From Tahibacter soli (lineage in GTDB: Bacteria > Pseudomonadota > Gammaproteobacteria > Xanthomonadales > Rhodanobacteraceae), in contig NZ_JAOVZO020000001.1 of NCBI RefSeq assembly GCF_025717065.2, forward strand, positions 124,001 through 188,000: a stretch of 64,000 nucleotides of DNA, read 5' to 3'. A model generated the notes under the pieces. It was not told the origin of the DNA, did not search any database, and was given only the letters and a program-made list of their open reading frames with translations. Numbering within the stretch: position 1 is the stretch's first letter; each line of letters begins with the position of its first letter. Shown here piece by piece: positions 7,881 to 17,459 of this stretch. A program made the translations under genes and the position numbers.

Positions 7881-9224
7881 ATGTCCCGCGTCATCCGAAC
7901 GATCATGGCGGCGGCGCTCGCGTGCGCCGCGCACGGCGCGCAGGCGCAGTGGATGCCGCAGTGGATCGGCACCTGGCAGCACCCGGAACCGGTGCGCGGC
8001 GTCGCCGCGAGCGGCGTACGCGCGACGGACGACGGCGTCGTGTTCGCCGCGATCGACGTCACGCATCACGGCCGCGCACACGCGGCGCTCGCGCGCTTCG
8101 GCGCGGACGGCGCGTTCGCGTGGCTGCGCGAGCACGAGGCGCTCAATATCGCGGCGATCGAACGCCTCGACGGCGGCCGTGTCGCACTCGTCGGCCAGAG
8201 TGCGAGCGCGAGCATGACCGTCTACGTGCGCGTCTACGACGGTGCTACCGGCGACGTCGTCTGGCAGCGCGAGTTCTCGCCGGCGAACCTGCGCTACGAC
8301 GAGCGCTACGGATCGCGCCATCTCAGCGTCGACGCGAACGGCAATCTCTACGTATTGGGGAGCGACGACGGCGACTTCGTCGTGATCCGCTACGATGCGG
8401 CCGGCAACGCGCTGCCGGCGTGGCGCTACGCGACCGGCGACGCGAAGGTCGCCGGCAGCTACATCGTCGCGCTGGCCGACGGCGGCGCGATCGTGACCGG
8501 GCAGGGCGATTCGCTCGACGGCGGCTACCGGACGGTGCGCCTCGATGCGCAGGGCGCGGCGCTGTTCGACGACACCGAGCCCGGCGATATCGGCAATCCG
8601 CTCGGCCCGTCGTATGTCGCCGCGGCGCCGGACGGCGGTTTCGTCGTGGTCGCCGCACCGGAATCGTCGTTCGGCGTACCGAAGGCGCAGGCGTGGAAGC
8701 TGTCGGCGACCGGCGAACGTCTGTGGACGACGGTGCTGCCGAATCCGAACGCGCCGTCGAGCCTGTCGATCGGCGCATTCGCGCCGCTGGCGGACGGCGA
8801 CGTGCTGATCGTGCCCGAGTCGGTTTTCGATCATCGCTTCCGGCTCGTGCGGGTGCGCGGCAGCGATGGCGCGGTGCTGCGCGATGCGAGCGCGGCGACC
8901 GTCGGCAACCCGATGGCGCTTGCGGTCGCGCCGAACGGCCGGGCGCTCGTCGGCGGCTTCGTCTTCGTCGGGTCGAGCGGCGCCACCGCCGCGCGCGTCG
9001 CGGAGTTCGACGCGAACGGCGCGCCGTGTCGCGCGGCGACGGATCTTGCGATGTCGGGCGGCGTCGCGGCGGGTGCGAGCGTCGCAGGCTGGAGCGTGCT
9101 CGGCGGCAGCGTGTTCGTGCAGGGCGTCGGCAACGACGCGCTGGTGCGGCGCTATGACGCGAACGGTGCGTGTACGAGCGGCGAGGCGATCTTTGCGGAT
9201 GGGTTTGAAGACGCGGTGCGGTGA
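7881..9224 (+). CDS. Secreted beta-propeller protein with C-terminal FADGFE tail
   Basis: This 447-residue exported protein has a clear AAGGAG site eight bases before ATG 7881. The signal peptide is about 23 residues (core IMAAALACAAHGAQA). The body has WD/PQQ-like repeats of the delta-60 kind: AIDVTHHGRAHAALARFGAD, LSVDANGNLYVLGSDDGDF, ALADGGAIVTGQGDS, AAAPDGGFVVVAAP. It ends IFADGFEDAVR, a tail shared in part with two other secreted proteins in this window. No enzyme motif is seen. A structural or surface role is likely but unproven. A frame that opens at 7557 extends it in frame, but no signal peptide would then be recognised. Confidence 0.85.
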   Translation: MSRVIRTIMAAALACAAHGAQAQWMPQWIGTWQHPEPVRGVAASGVRATDDGVVFAAIDVTHHGRAHAALARFGADGAFAWLREHEALNIAAIERLDGGRVALVGQSASASMTVYVRVYDGATGDVVWQREFSPANLRYDERYGSRHLSVDANGNLYVLGSDDGDFVVIRYDAAGNALPAWRYATGDAKVAGSYIVALADGGAIVTGQGDSLDGGYRTVRLDAQGAALFDDTEPGDIGNPLGPSYVAAAPDGGFVVVAAPESSFGVPKAQAWKLSATGERLWTTVLPNPNAPSSLSIGAFAPLADGDVLIVPESVFDHRFRLVRVRGSDGAVLRDASAATVGNPMALAVAPNGRALVGGFVFVGSSGATAARVAEFDANGAPCRAATDLAMSGGVAAGASVAGWSVLGGSVFVQGVGNDALVRRYDANGACTSGEAIFADGFEDAVR

Positions 9225-9245
9225 GCGGCGGTGCGATGCGTCGTT

Positions 9246-11894
9246 TCAAAGCCCGAAGAACGTCTTCATTTCTTCCATCTGGGCGATGCGCCCGACATGC
9301 CAGGGGTTGTCTTTCTTGAGTTTGCTGGCGCGCTCGATCACGAACGGCGCCAGCAGCTGCCGGGCGGCGTCGAAGTCGTACTTGCGAAAGTGAATGTATG
9401 CAAGATCGGCGCGGACGAAGCCGACGTCCGCGCCTTCCCCGTAGATCGACGTCACCAAGCGGTTGGCTTCGGTCGTGATCGGTTCGGCTTCGAAGCGCCG
9501 CCCTTGGGCGATGAGTTGCTCACCGAACGATTGCAGAAGCAGACCGCGATTGCCGAGCGACTCCGGCGGCGTCGCGGCGAGCGCCTTGTAGGACATCTGC
9601 TCGGCACGTTCGGCATCGTGCAGCGTGTAGTAGTAGTCGGTGCTCATGCGATCGTAGAGATTCGCGATAAACGGGCTCGTCGGTCCGATACGCCGCAAGC
9701 CGACGTCGATCGCGCGCGCGCGTAGCTGCAGTGCCTCCGCAGCACGTCCAAGGCTCATGTAGAGGGATGCCATGGTCGACATCAGGCGTGCGGCCGCAGC
9801 GTTGTCGGTCCCGTAGATCGTGGCATGCCGGTTGTACGCTTCGATGACGTAGGGGGCAGCCTGCTCATAGTCGAACAGCCGTCCATACGCGACGCCGAGC
9901 TGCCGCATCGTTTCGATCTGAATAGCCGGATCGAGTCCGGCCCGCGACTGCTGCTCGTGCAGCAGGTCGGCCAGTAGCGCCTTGGCTTCGGCAAACTTGC
10001 CGTTGTCTGAAATCAGCGTTGCGTGACGCTGGCGCAGCCGATCAACGTACTCCACCGGCAGGTCGCCTCGCCGCGAAAGCAGGTCAATAGCCGCGTCGTA
10101 GACACGCTCTGCTTCGGTTCTCGCGTCGGCGCCGGCGTTCGCACGACCACGTATCGTCCACAGGTCGTAGAGCAGCTCGCCGTCGTCAACGCGCATCCCG
10201 TCACCGAGACGCTCGATCGCGGCAGTCGACGCGGCGACCGCATCGCCGAACCGGTTCTGCACGAACGCCGCTTCCGCATCGGCGAGTCCCTGCCGCGCGC
10301 GCAGTTCGGCGGACGGATCCGCGACCTGCGCGAGCGCCGCGCGGGCAATTTCCGCGTGCCGCACCGATTCGGGCAGCCGGTCGAGCGCGAAGAACAGGTG
10401 CGCGAGCGTCTGCGCGATCGTCGCGCGCAGTGCCGGGTCTTGCGACGGCGCCTGGTTTTCGAGCGATGCGACGGCGCTCGCGAGCAGTTCGTCGGCGCGC
10501 AGTTCGCGACCGCGTGCCTTGACCGGGTCGGCCGCTTCGAACGCGTCGACGAGAAAGCTCGTGACGCGCCGGGACGCCGCGAGCGCCTGCACGGCGCGGT
10601 CGCGTTCGACGCTTGCGCGGCGGTATTGCGCGATCGACACCGCCGTCGTCGCGAGCACCGCGATGCCGAGCAGCGCGGCGACGAGCGCGGTGACGCGGTG
10701 GCGCCGCACGAAGCACGCGAACCGGTAGCGCCATTCCGACGTGCGCGATGCGATCGGCCGGAACGCGAGCACGTTGCGTACGTCGGTGGCGAGATCGTCG
10801 ACCGAGCGGTAGCGGTCGTTCGGTTCCTTGCGCAAGGTTCTCGCGACGATCGCGTCGAGATCGCCGCGCAGTGCGATGGCGAGCGCGGCGCCGTTCGGCA
10901 GCTGCCGCGCACGCGCCGCGCCGTCATTCGTGCTCGCCGAATCGCTCGCAGGCGAGGCCGGGCGGTGCGCGATCGTCTCGACGATCGTCTCGCGTGCGGC
11001 ATCGGTGAAGCGAAACGGCGGCGACCCGGCGACGAGTTCGTACAACGTGCAGCCGAGGCCGTAGACGTCGGTCGCGACCGACGAGGCGCGACCGAGCACC
11101 TGTTCGGGCGCGGCCGAACTGACCGAGAAGAAGCCGTCGACGGTCGCCTCGCCGTTCGCCGCGATGCCTTCGAGCGACTTGGCGATGCCGAAGTCGACGA
11201 GGCGCACGCGGCCGTCGCGATCGACGAGGATGTTCGACGGTTTCAGGTCGCGATGCAGCACCAGGCGCCGGTGCGCGTAGGCGACGGCGTCGCAGACGTC
11301 GGCGAACAGGGCGAGTCGCGCACGCAGGTCGAGCGCGCGTTCGTCGCAGTAGCGCGTGATCGCGATGCCGTCGACGTATTCCATCGCGTAATACGGGCGT
11401 TCGTCCGGCAGTTCGCCGGCGTCGATCAGGCGCGCGATGTTCGGATGGTCGAGCGTCGCGAGTATCGCGCGTTCGTGCCGCAGGCGTTCGATCGTGCGGC
11501 GCTCGCGCACGGCGAACGGCACGATCTTGAGCGCGACCCGCTGCACGACGCCGGCGACGTGCCGCTGCGCCAGGTACACGCGACCCATGCCGCCTTCGCC
11601 GAGCAGGCGCTCGATGCGGAAGCCGTCGATCACCTGGTCGCGCGCGAGTTCCGCCTCGCGCAGAACGCCCCCGAACGCGTTCGCGATGTTCGCGTCGCCG
11701 AGCGTGCCGTCCGATCCGGTGAACGCGTCGTGCACCGAGACGAGATCGCGCACGGCCGCGTACATCGCATCGTCGTCCGCGGCGCGGCGCAGATAGTCGT
11801 CGCGCAGGCCGGGTTCGACGGCGAGCACGTCGTCGAACAGCCTGCGCAGTTTCGTCCAGCGCCGCGCGTCGGACGACGGTTGAAGGTCGCTCAT
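9246..11894 (-). CDS. Membrane Ser/Thr protein kinase with periplasmic TPR tail (paralogue A)
   Basis: This 882-residue Hanks-type kinase has an N-terminal helical domain (1-90), a P-loop GEGGMGRVYLA (99-109), Lys123 in VALKIV, catalytic HRDLKPSN (214-221) and DFG (234-236). One transmembrane helix (about 401-423, ALVAALLGIAVLATTAV) follows. The TPR-rich outer half carries EAADPVKARGRELRADELL and then repeated helices. It is the last of three tandem paralogues, 26 bases after the stop of paralogue B, so it is probably co-transcribed. The kinase likely senses a signal through its tail and phosphorylates cytosolic targets. Its kinase sequence has drifted further than B and C have from each other. 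Confidence 0.93.
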   Translation of the reverse strand: MSDLQPSSDARRWTKLRRLFDDVLAVEPGLRDDYLRRAADDDAMYAAVRDLVSVHDAFTGSDGTLGDANIANAFGGVLREAELARDQVIDGFRIERLLGEGGMGRVYLAQRHVAGVVQRVALKIVPFAVRERRTIERLRHERAILATLDHPNIARLIDAGELPDERPYYAMEYVDGIAITRYCDERALDLRARLALFADVCDAVAYAHRRLVLHRDLKPSNILVDRDGRVRLVDFGIAKSLEGIAANGEATVDGFFSVSSAAPEQVLGRASSVATDVYGLGCTLYELVAGSPPFRFTDAARETIVETIAHRPASPASDSASTNDGAARARQLPNGAALAIALRGDLDAIVARTLRKEPNDRYRSVDDLATDVRNVLAFRPIASRTSEWRYRFACFVRRHRVTALVAALLGIAVLATTAVSIAQYRRASVERDRAVQALAASRRVTSFLVDAFEAADPVKARGRELRADELLASAVASLENQAPSQDPALRATIAQTLAHLFFALDRLPESVRHAEIARAALAQVADPSAELRARQGLADAEAAFVQNRFGDAVAASTAAIERLGDGMRVDDGELLYDLWTIRGRANAGADARTEAERVYDAAIDLLSRRGDLPVEYVDRLRQRHATLISDNGKFAEAKALLADLLHEQQSRAGLDPAIQIETMRQLGVAYGRLFDYEQAAPYVIEAYNRHATIYGTDNAAAARLMSTMASLYMSLGRAAEALQLRARAIDVGLRRIGPTSPFIANLYDRMSTDYYYTLHDAERAEQMSYKALAATPPESLGNRGLLLQSFGEQLIAQGRRFEAEPITTEANRLVTSIYGEGADVGFVRADLAYIHFRKYDFDAARQLLAPFVIERASKLKKDNPWHVGRIAQMEEMKTFFGL

Positions 11895-11920
11895 GGATTT
11901 CGCTCGTTCGTGCCGTCGCG

Positions 11921-14593
11921 TCAAAACCCGAAGAATGCGGCCATTTCGTCCATTTGTGCAATCTGGTCGCGCTGATACGGGTCGTCTTTCTCGAACGCGC
12001 GAACCGTGGCGATCACCTCGGGCGTGAGCCGCTCGCGCGCCTCGTCGAACGCGTACTTGCGATAGCTCAGATACGCAAGGCTCGCCGCGACCGCGCGGAC
12101 GCGCAGGGAATCGCCGAACAGTCCGGCGAGCGTCGATTCGGCGTCGAGCAGCATCGATTCGGCCTCCAGTGGACGCCCGCTCGCCATCAGCACTTCCCCG
12201 AGCGCCTGCTGATACGTCGCACGGTTGGCGCGCGCGTCGACCGGCGTCAGCGTGAGCGCCGTGCGATACGCGCGTTCGGCCTGGTCGAACGCGTGCCAGT
12301 AGTGGCGGTATTCGGCGCCCATGCGCTCGTATTGCGTGCCGACGAACGGACTGTCCTCGCCGATGCGGCGCCGGCCGACATCGAGTGCCTTCGCACGCAG
12401 GTGCATCGCTTCGGCGTGACGGCCCAGGCGCGTGTAGAGCGACGCGGTATCGCCCATCAGGCTCGCGGTCGTCGCGTTGTCTTCGCCGTAGGTCGCAACG
12501 TGCAGGCTCAGCGCTTCGGCGAGATGGCGCTGCGCCGGATCGAGATCGCCGAGCCTTTCGTACGCCTTCGCCAGTTGCCGCAGCGTTTCGATGCGCGTGA
12601 CGGGATCGGGGTTCGGGCGCGCGCGCTGCTCGTCCAGCAGCGTTCGCATGAGGTCGCGCGCTTGCGCGAACGCGCCCGAATCCGACACGACCGCGGCGTG
12701 CCGCTGCCGCAGCAGGTCGATGCGTGCGACGGGCGTGTCGGCGCGTCCGGAGAAGATCGCGACGGCGGTTTCGAACGCCTGCTCCGCGTCCTTCGTTTCG
12801 CCGGCGCCGACGTTTGCGCGACCGCGTATCGAGAACAGGTCGTAGAGAAGATCGCCGTCGCCGGCCTGCGTACCGCCGCCGAGGCGCGCTATGCCTTCGG
12901 CCGATGCCGCGACCGCGTCGCGGTAGCGATTCTGCGCGAACGCCGCTTCGGCATCGGCGAGGCTCTGGCGTGCGCGCAGTTCGGCCGACGGTTCGGCTGT
13001 CTGTGCGAACGCCGCGCGGGCGATCTGCGCCTGTTGCACCGACTCGGGCAGCCGGTCGAGCGCGAAGAACAGGTGGGCCAGCGTCTGCGAGATGGTCGCG
13101 CGCAGTGCGGGGTCCTGCCTTGCCGAGTTCTGTTCGAGCGATGTGACCGCGCTGGCGAGGAGTTCGTCCGCGCGCAGTTCGCGACCGCGCGCCTTGACCG
13201 GGTCGGCCGCTTCGAATGCGTCGACGAGAAAGCTCGTCACGCGCCGCGCGTGGTCGCGCTGGAGTTGCGCGGTCGCGAGCGCCTCGATCGCGCGGTCGCG
13301 TTCGACGCGCGCGGTGCGGTGCTGGGCGATCGACAACGCCGTCGTCGCCAGCACCGCCGCGCCGAGTAGCGCGGCGACGAGTGCGGTGATGCGGTGGCGC
13401 CGCACGAAGCACACGAACCGGTAGCGCCACTCCGATGCGCGCAGCGCGATCGGCCGGAAGGCGAGCACGTTGCGCACGTCGGCGGCGAGGTCGTCGACCG
13501 AGCGGTAGCGGTCGTTGGGTTCCTTGCGCAGGGTTTTCGCGACGATCGCGTCAAGGTCGCCGCTCAGCGCGGCGGCGAGCGCGTTGCCGTCGGGCAGCTG
13601 CCGCTGCCGCGCGGCGGTGTCGTTCGCGCGGGCCGACTCGCTCGCCGGCCCCGCCGGGCGATGCACGATCGTGTCGACGATCGCCTCGCGCGCGAAGTTG
13701 GCGAAGCGGAACGGCAGTGCGCCGGCGAGGAGTTCGTGCAGCACGCAGCCGAGGCCGTAGACGTCGGTCGCCACGGACGTGGGCAGGCCGAGCACCTGTT
13801 CGGGCGCGGCCGATCCGATCGAGAAGAAGCCGCCGTCGACGGTGGCCTCGCCGTTCGCCGCGACGCCGTCGAGCGACTTGGCGATGCCGAAGTCGACGAG
13901 GCGCACGCGGCCGTCGCGATCGACGAGGATGTTGCCGGGCTTGAGGTCGCGATGCAGCACGAGTCGCCGATGCGCGTAGGCGACGGCTTCGCAGACGTCG
14001 GCGAACAGGGTCAGCCGAGCGCAGAGATCGAGCGTGCGTTCGTCGCAGTAGCGCGTGATCGCGACGCCGTCGACGTATTCCATCGCGAAGTAGGGGCGTT
14101 CGTCGGGCAGCTCGCCGGCATCGATCAGGCGCGCGATGCCCGGATGGTCGAGCGTCGCGAGTATCGCGCGCTCGTGCCGCAGGCGTTCGATCGTGCGGCG
14201 TTCGTGCACGGCGAACGGCACGATCTTCAACGCGACGCGCTGAACGACGCCGGCCACCTGCCGCTGCGCCAGATACACGCGACCCATGCCGCCTTCGCCG
14301 AGCAGGCGTTCGAGGCGGAATTCAGCGATCTGCGCGCCGGCGTCGAGGTCGCCGTCGCGCAGCATCGCGTCGATCGCGCGTGCGGCGGCCCCTGCGTGCG
14401 GCGCCGACGTCGTCTGCGCGAATTCGTCGTGTACGCGGATCAGACGCCGCACTGCCTCGAACGTCGCGTCGTCGCCGGCGGCGCGGCGCAGCCAGGCGTC
14501 GCGCGACTCCGGTTCGACCGCGAGCGCGTCGTCGAATAGCTGGCGCACTTTGCGCCAGCGTCCGGCATCGGGCGGAACTTGTGTCGCGGTCAT
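11921..14593 (-). CDS. Membrane Ser/Thr protein kinase with TPR tail (paralogue B)
   Basis: This 890-residue protein has the same plan as paralogue A: P-loop 99-109, Lys123, HRDLKPGN from 214, DFG 234-236, transmembrane helix about 402-423, then TPR-like helices to the end (NRYRDAVAASAEGIARLGGG, GRHAEAMHLRAKALDVG). About 320 residues covering the kinase are almost identical to paralogue C, also at the DNA level, while the outer half has diverged. The helix CDQ-like linker ATAQLQRDHARRVTSFLVDAF is shared with C. It is 51 bases after C, in one operon. Targets are unknown. Confidence 0.93.
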   Translation of the reverse strand: MTATQVPPDAGRWRKVRQLFDDALAVEPESRDAWLRRAAGDDATFEAVRRLIRVHDEFAQTTSAPHAGAAARAIDAMLRDGDLDAGAQIAEFRLERLLGEGGMGRVYLAQRQVAGVVQRVALKIVPFAVHERRTIERLRHERAILATLDHPGIARLIDAGELPDERPYFAMEYVDGVAITRYCDERTLDLCARLTLFADVCEAVAYAHRRLVLHRDLKPGNILVDRDGRVRLVDFGIAKSLDGVAANGEATVDGGFFSIGSAAPEQVLGLPTSVATDVYGLGCVLHELLAGALPFRFANFAREAIVDTIVHRPAGPASESARANDTAARQRQLPDGNALAAALSGDLDAIVAKTLRKEPNDRYRSVDDLAADVRNVLAFRPIALRASEWRYRFVCFVRRHRITALVAALLGAAVLATTALSIAQHRTARVERDRAIEALATAQLQRDHARRVTSFLVDAFEAADPVKARGRELRADELLASAVTSLEQNSARQDPALRATISQTLAHLFFALDRLPESVQQAQIARAAFAQTAEPSAELRARQSLADAEAAFAQNRYRDAVAASAEGIARLGGGTQAGDGDLLYDLFSIRGRANVGAGETKDAEQAFETAVAIFSGRADTPVARIDLLRQRHAAVVSDSGAFAQARDLMRTLLDEQRARPNPDPVTRIETLRQLAKAYERLGDLDPAQRHLAEALSLHVATYGEDNATTASLMGDTASLYTRLGRHAEAMHLRAKALDVGRRRIGEDSPFVGTQYERMGAEYRHYWHAFDQAERAYRTALTLTPVDARANRATYQQALGEVLMASGRPLEAESMLLDAESTLAGLFGDSLRVRAVAASLAYLSYRKYAFDEARERLTPEVIATVRAFEKDDPYQRDQIAQMDEMAAFFGF
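13436..14384 (-). repeat. Near-identical kinase-domain block, copy in paralogue B
   Basis: About 950 bases here match 16175-17123 with a constant offset of 2739 and only scattered substitutions, most of them silent. The match covers the kinase domain and the juxtamembrane stretch VRNVLAFRPIALRASE. It stops abruptly on both sides. This indicates a recent tandem duplication or gene conversion. Confidence 0.85.
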
Positions 14594-14644
14594 GGGATGG
14601 TCTCGTTCGGGTGCGCCGGACCCGACGGTTGCGATGGCGATAGC

Positions 14645-17335
14645 TTACGGAACCCGGAAGCGATAGAACGCTGCCATTTCCAACAATTGTTCGTACCGTT
14701 CGCGGTTGGCGCCCTTCGTGCCGCCCCCGGTCACACCGCGAACGACGTATGGCGTCAACAACGCTGCGGCGTCGTCGAACCGGTATTGGCGGAAGTACAG
14801 CCACGCGAGCTGCAGGTCAAGGTACGCGCGTTCGAGGTGTTCGGGGGACAGTAGCGACAATGCCGTGTCGACGTAGTATTCGGCCTCGAAGCGGCGATCC
14901 TGCGCCGCGAGCAGATTGGCCAGGATCATCAATGACGCCGCGCGGCTGACGCTGCCTTCGGACGGGCTGGCGGCGAGCGCCTTGCGCGCCGCGTATTCGG
15001 CCTGGCCCGCGTCGCCGAACAGGTCGCGATAGTGGTGGCTCATGCGCATGTACAGCAGCACCATGAACGCGCTGCGCTCGCCGATGCGACGTGCCCCGAT
15101 GTCGGCGGCTCGCCGGTAGATCTGCATCGCCTCGCCGACGGTGCCGTCGACCGCCAGCAACGTCGCCTTGTTGCGCAGGAGATACGCGCCCATCGCGTTG
15201 TCGTCGCCGTACATTGCCGTATGCCGCGCGAGCGCTTCGTCGTTGTACAGACCCGCAAGACGATAGAGCTCGTCCTTGTCCTCCGGCGCGGCGCCCAGGC
15301 GCAGCAGCGTCTGCGCCAGGAGCCGCAGCGTTTCGGTCAGCGCCGGATCGTCGGCGCTGCCGCGCGCGCGCTGTTCGGCGAGCAGCGCTTCGAGCCGCGC
15401 GCGCGCGTCGGCGTTGCGGTCGTTGTCGGACAGCACCTGCGCGTGCTGCTGGCGCAAGCGCTCGATGCGGTCGACGCCGATGTCGCGGCGCCCGGACAAC
15501 TGCGCAATCGTTTCTTCGTAGCGTTTTTCGGCCTCGCGATAGCGGCCGCTCGCCGCCGTCGCGCGATTGCGCACGAGGTGCAGGTTGTACGCCAGATCGC
15601 CGTCTTCGATGGCGCTGCCCGGACGCGCGAGCGCGTCGCGCGAAATGGCGATTGCCTCGTTGTAGCGGGTCTGGACGAAGGCGGCCTCCGCATCGGTCAG
15701 TGCCTGGTTGGCGGCGAGATCGGCCGCCGTGCCGCCCGCGGCATCGAACGCCGTGCGTGCGATCTGCGCCTGCTGCAACGATTCGGGCAGCCGGTCGAGC
15801 GCGAAAAACAGGTGGGCCAGCGTCTGTGCGATCGTTGCGCGCAGCGCGGGGTCTTGTTTGGCCGGGTTCTGTTGGAGCGATGCCACGGCGCTGGCGAGGA
15901 GTTCGTCGGCGCGCAGTTCGCGACCGCGCGCCTTGACCGGGTCGGCGGCTTCGAACGCGTCGACGAGAAAGCTCGTCACGCGGCGCGCGTGGTCGCGTTG
16001 CAGCTGCGCGGTCGCCAGCGCGGCGACGGCGCGGTCGCGTTCGGCGGCGGCGCGGCGCGACAGCACGATCGACGATGTGCCGGCTGCCAGCACGGCGATG
16101 CCGAGCGCCAGTGCCGTCGCCGCGGTCAGCCGGTTGCGGCGCAGCAGCAGCCTGCTGCGATACCGGAATTCGGACGCGCGCAAGGCGATCGGCCGGAAGG
16201 CAAGCACGTTGCGCACGTCGGCGGCGAGATCGTCGACCGAGCGGTAACGGTCGTTGGGTTCCTTACGCAGGGTTTTCGCGACGATCGCGTCGAGATCGCC
16301 GCGCAGCGCGGCGGCGAGCGCGTTGCCGTCGGGCAGCTGCCGCTGCCGCGCGGCGGTGTCGTTCGCGCGGGCCGACTCGCTCGCCGGCCCCGCCGGGCGA
16401 TGCACGATCGTGTCGACGATCGCCTCGCGCGCGAAGTTGGCGAAGCGGAACGGCAGCACGCCGGCGAGGAGTTCGTGCAGTACGCAGCCGAGGCCGTAGA
16501 CGTCGGTCGCCACGGACGTGGGCAGGCCGAGCACCTGTTCGGGCGCGGCCGATCCGATCGAGAAGAAGCCGCCGTCGACGGTGGCCTCGCCGTTCGCCGC
16601 GACGCCGTCGAGCGACTTGGCGATGCCGAAGTCGACGAGGCGCACGCGGCCGTCGCGATCGACGAGGATGTTGCCGGGCTTGAGGTCGCGATGCAGCACG
16701 AGTCGCCGATGCGCGTAAGCGACGGCCTCGCAGACGTCGGCGAACAGGGTCAGCCGCGCGCAGAGATCGAGCGTGCGTTCGTCGCAGTAGCGCGTGATCG
16801 CGACGCCGTCGACGTATTCCATCGCGAAGTAGGGACGTTCGTCGGGCAGCTCGCCGGCGTCGATCAGGCGCGCGATGCCCGGATGGTCGAGCGTCGCGAG
16901 TATCGCGCGCTCGTGCCGCAGACGTTCGATCGTGCGGCGTTCGTGCACGGCGAACGGCACGATCTTCAGCGCGACGCGCTGGACGACGCCGGCCACCTGC
17001 CGCTGGGCCAGATACACGCGGCCCATGCCGCCTTCGCCGAGCAGGCGTTCGAGACGGAATTCGGCGATCTGCGCGCCGGCGTCGAGGTCGCCGTCGCGCA
17101 GCATCGCGTCGATCGCGCGTGCGACGGGATCGGCGCCCGGCGCTTCGCCTGTTCCCGTGAACGCTTCGTGCGCCGCGATGAGGCGATACACCGCGGCGAG
17201 CACGGCTTCATCGGCGGCAGCACGGCGCAAATACGCGTCGCGCGCCGCCGGATCGAGCGAGAGCGCCTCGTCGAACAACCGGCGCACCGTTGTCCAGCGC
17301 TCGTCCGTGCGATGTTCCGATGTCGTCGCGTGCAT
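14645..17335 (-). CDS. Membrane Ser/Thr protein kinase with TPR tail (paralogue C)
   Basis: This is the first gene of the three-kinase operon. The ATG at 17335 follows GGGGAGGGG and is preferred over an earlier in-frame start, because the protein then begins like its paralogues (helical RWTTVRRLFDEALSLDP). It has 896 residues: P-loop about 100-110, Lys124, HRDLKPGN from 215, DFG 235-237. Its membrane helix differs from B (RLTAATALALGIAVLAAG). The TPR tail is its own (EAEKRYEETIAQLSGRRDIG, RFEAEYYVDTALSLL). The sharp change from near-identity to divergence at the membrane segment suggests recombination between neighbours. It probably acts as a sensor kinase in the inner membrane. Confidence 0.93.
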   Translation of the reverse strand: MHATTSEHRTDERWTTVRRLFDEALSLDPAARDAYLRRAAADEAVLAAVYRLIAAHEAFTGTGEAPGADPVARAIDAMLRDGDLDAGAQIAEFRLERLLGEGGMGRVYLAQRQVAGVVQRVALKIVPFAVHERRTIERLRHERAILATLDHPGIARLIDAGELPDERPYFAMEYVDGVAITRYCDERTLDLCARLTLFADVCEAVAYAHRRLVLHRDLKPGNILVDRDGRVRLVDFGIAKSLDGVAANGEATVDGGFFSIGSAAPEQVLGLPTSVATDVYGLGCVLHELLAGVLPFRFANFAREAIVDTIVHRPAGPASESARANDTAARQRQLPDGNALAAALRGDLDAIVAKTLRKEPNDRYRSVDDLAADVRNVLAFRPIALRASEFRYRSRLLLRRNRLTAATALALGIAVLAAGTSSIVLSRRAAAERDRAVAALATAQLQRDHARRVTSFLVDAFEAADPVKARGRELRADELLASAVASLQQNPAKQDPALRATIAQTLAHLFFALDRLPESLQQAQIARTAFDAAGGTAADLAANQALTDAEAAFVQTRYNEAIAISRDALARPGSAIEDGDLAYNLHLVRNRATAASGRYREAEKRYEETIAQLSGRRDIGVDRIERLRQQHAQVLSDNDRNADARARLEALLAEQRARGSADDPALTETLRLLAQTLLRLGAAPEDKDELYRLAGLYNDEALARHTAMYGDDNAMGAYLLRNKATLLAVDGTVGEAMQIYRRAADIGARRIGERSAFMVLLYMRMSHHYRDLFGDAGQAEYAARKALAASPSEGSVSRAASLMILANLLAAQDRRFEAEYYVDTALSLLSPEHLERAYLDLQLAWLYFRQYRFDDAAALLTPYVVRGVTGGGTKGANRERYEQLLEMAAFYRFRVP
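16175..17123 (-). repeat. Near-identical kinase-domain block, copy in paralogue C
   Basis: This is the partner of 13436-14384. Long runs are identical, for example the stretch encoding RPAGPASESARANDTAARQR. The limits are where the N-terminal helical domain ends and where the membrane helix begins. Confidence 0.85.
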
Positions 17336-17393
17336 TCGCCCCTCCCCGGCGATCCACGTTACCTGACAACACGCGGAGGGAACCGTTTCGGGG

Positions 17394-17459
17394 TTCTCGT
17401 TGCGGTACGCGAGAAGAAAGGGTTTTTCCACATCCTCCGTTGTGGATCGTTCAAAAACC
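17394..17459 (-). terminator. Two stem-loops after the delta-60 gene
   Basis: Going down the minus strand, the stop region of the delta-60 gene is followed by TCCACA...TGTGGA, flanked by GGTTTTT/AAAAACC, then a T-rich CTTTCTTCTC. A second small stem (TTCTCG/CGAGAA, 17394-17415) comes next. The first is a good candidate terminator that separates this gene from kinase C. Confidence 0.55.
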
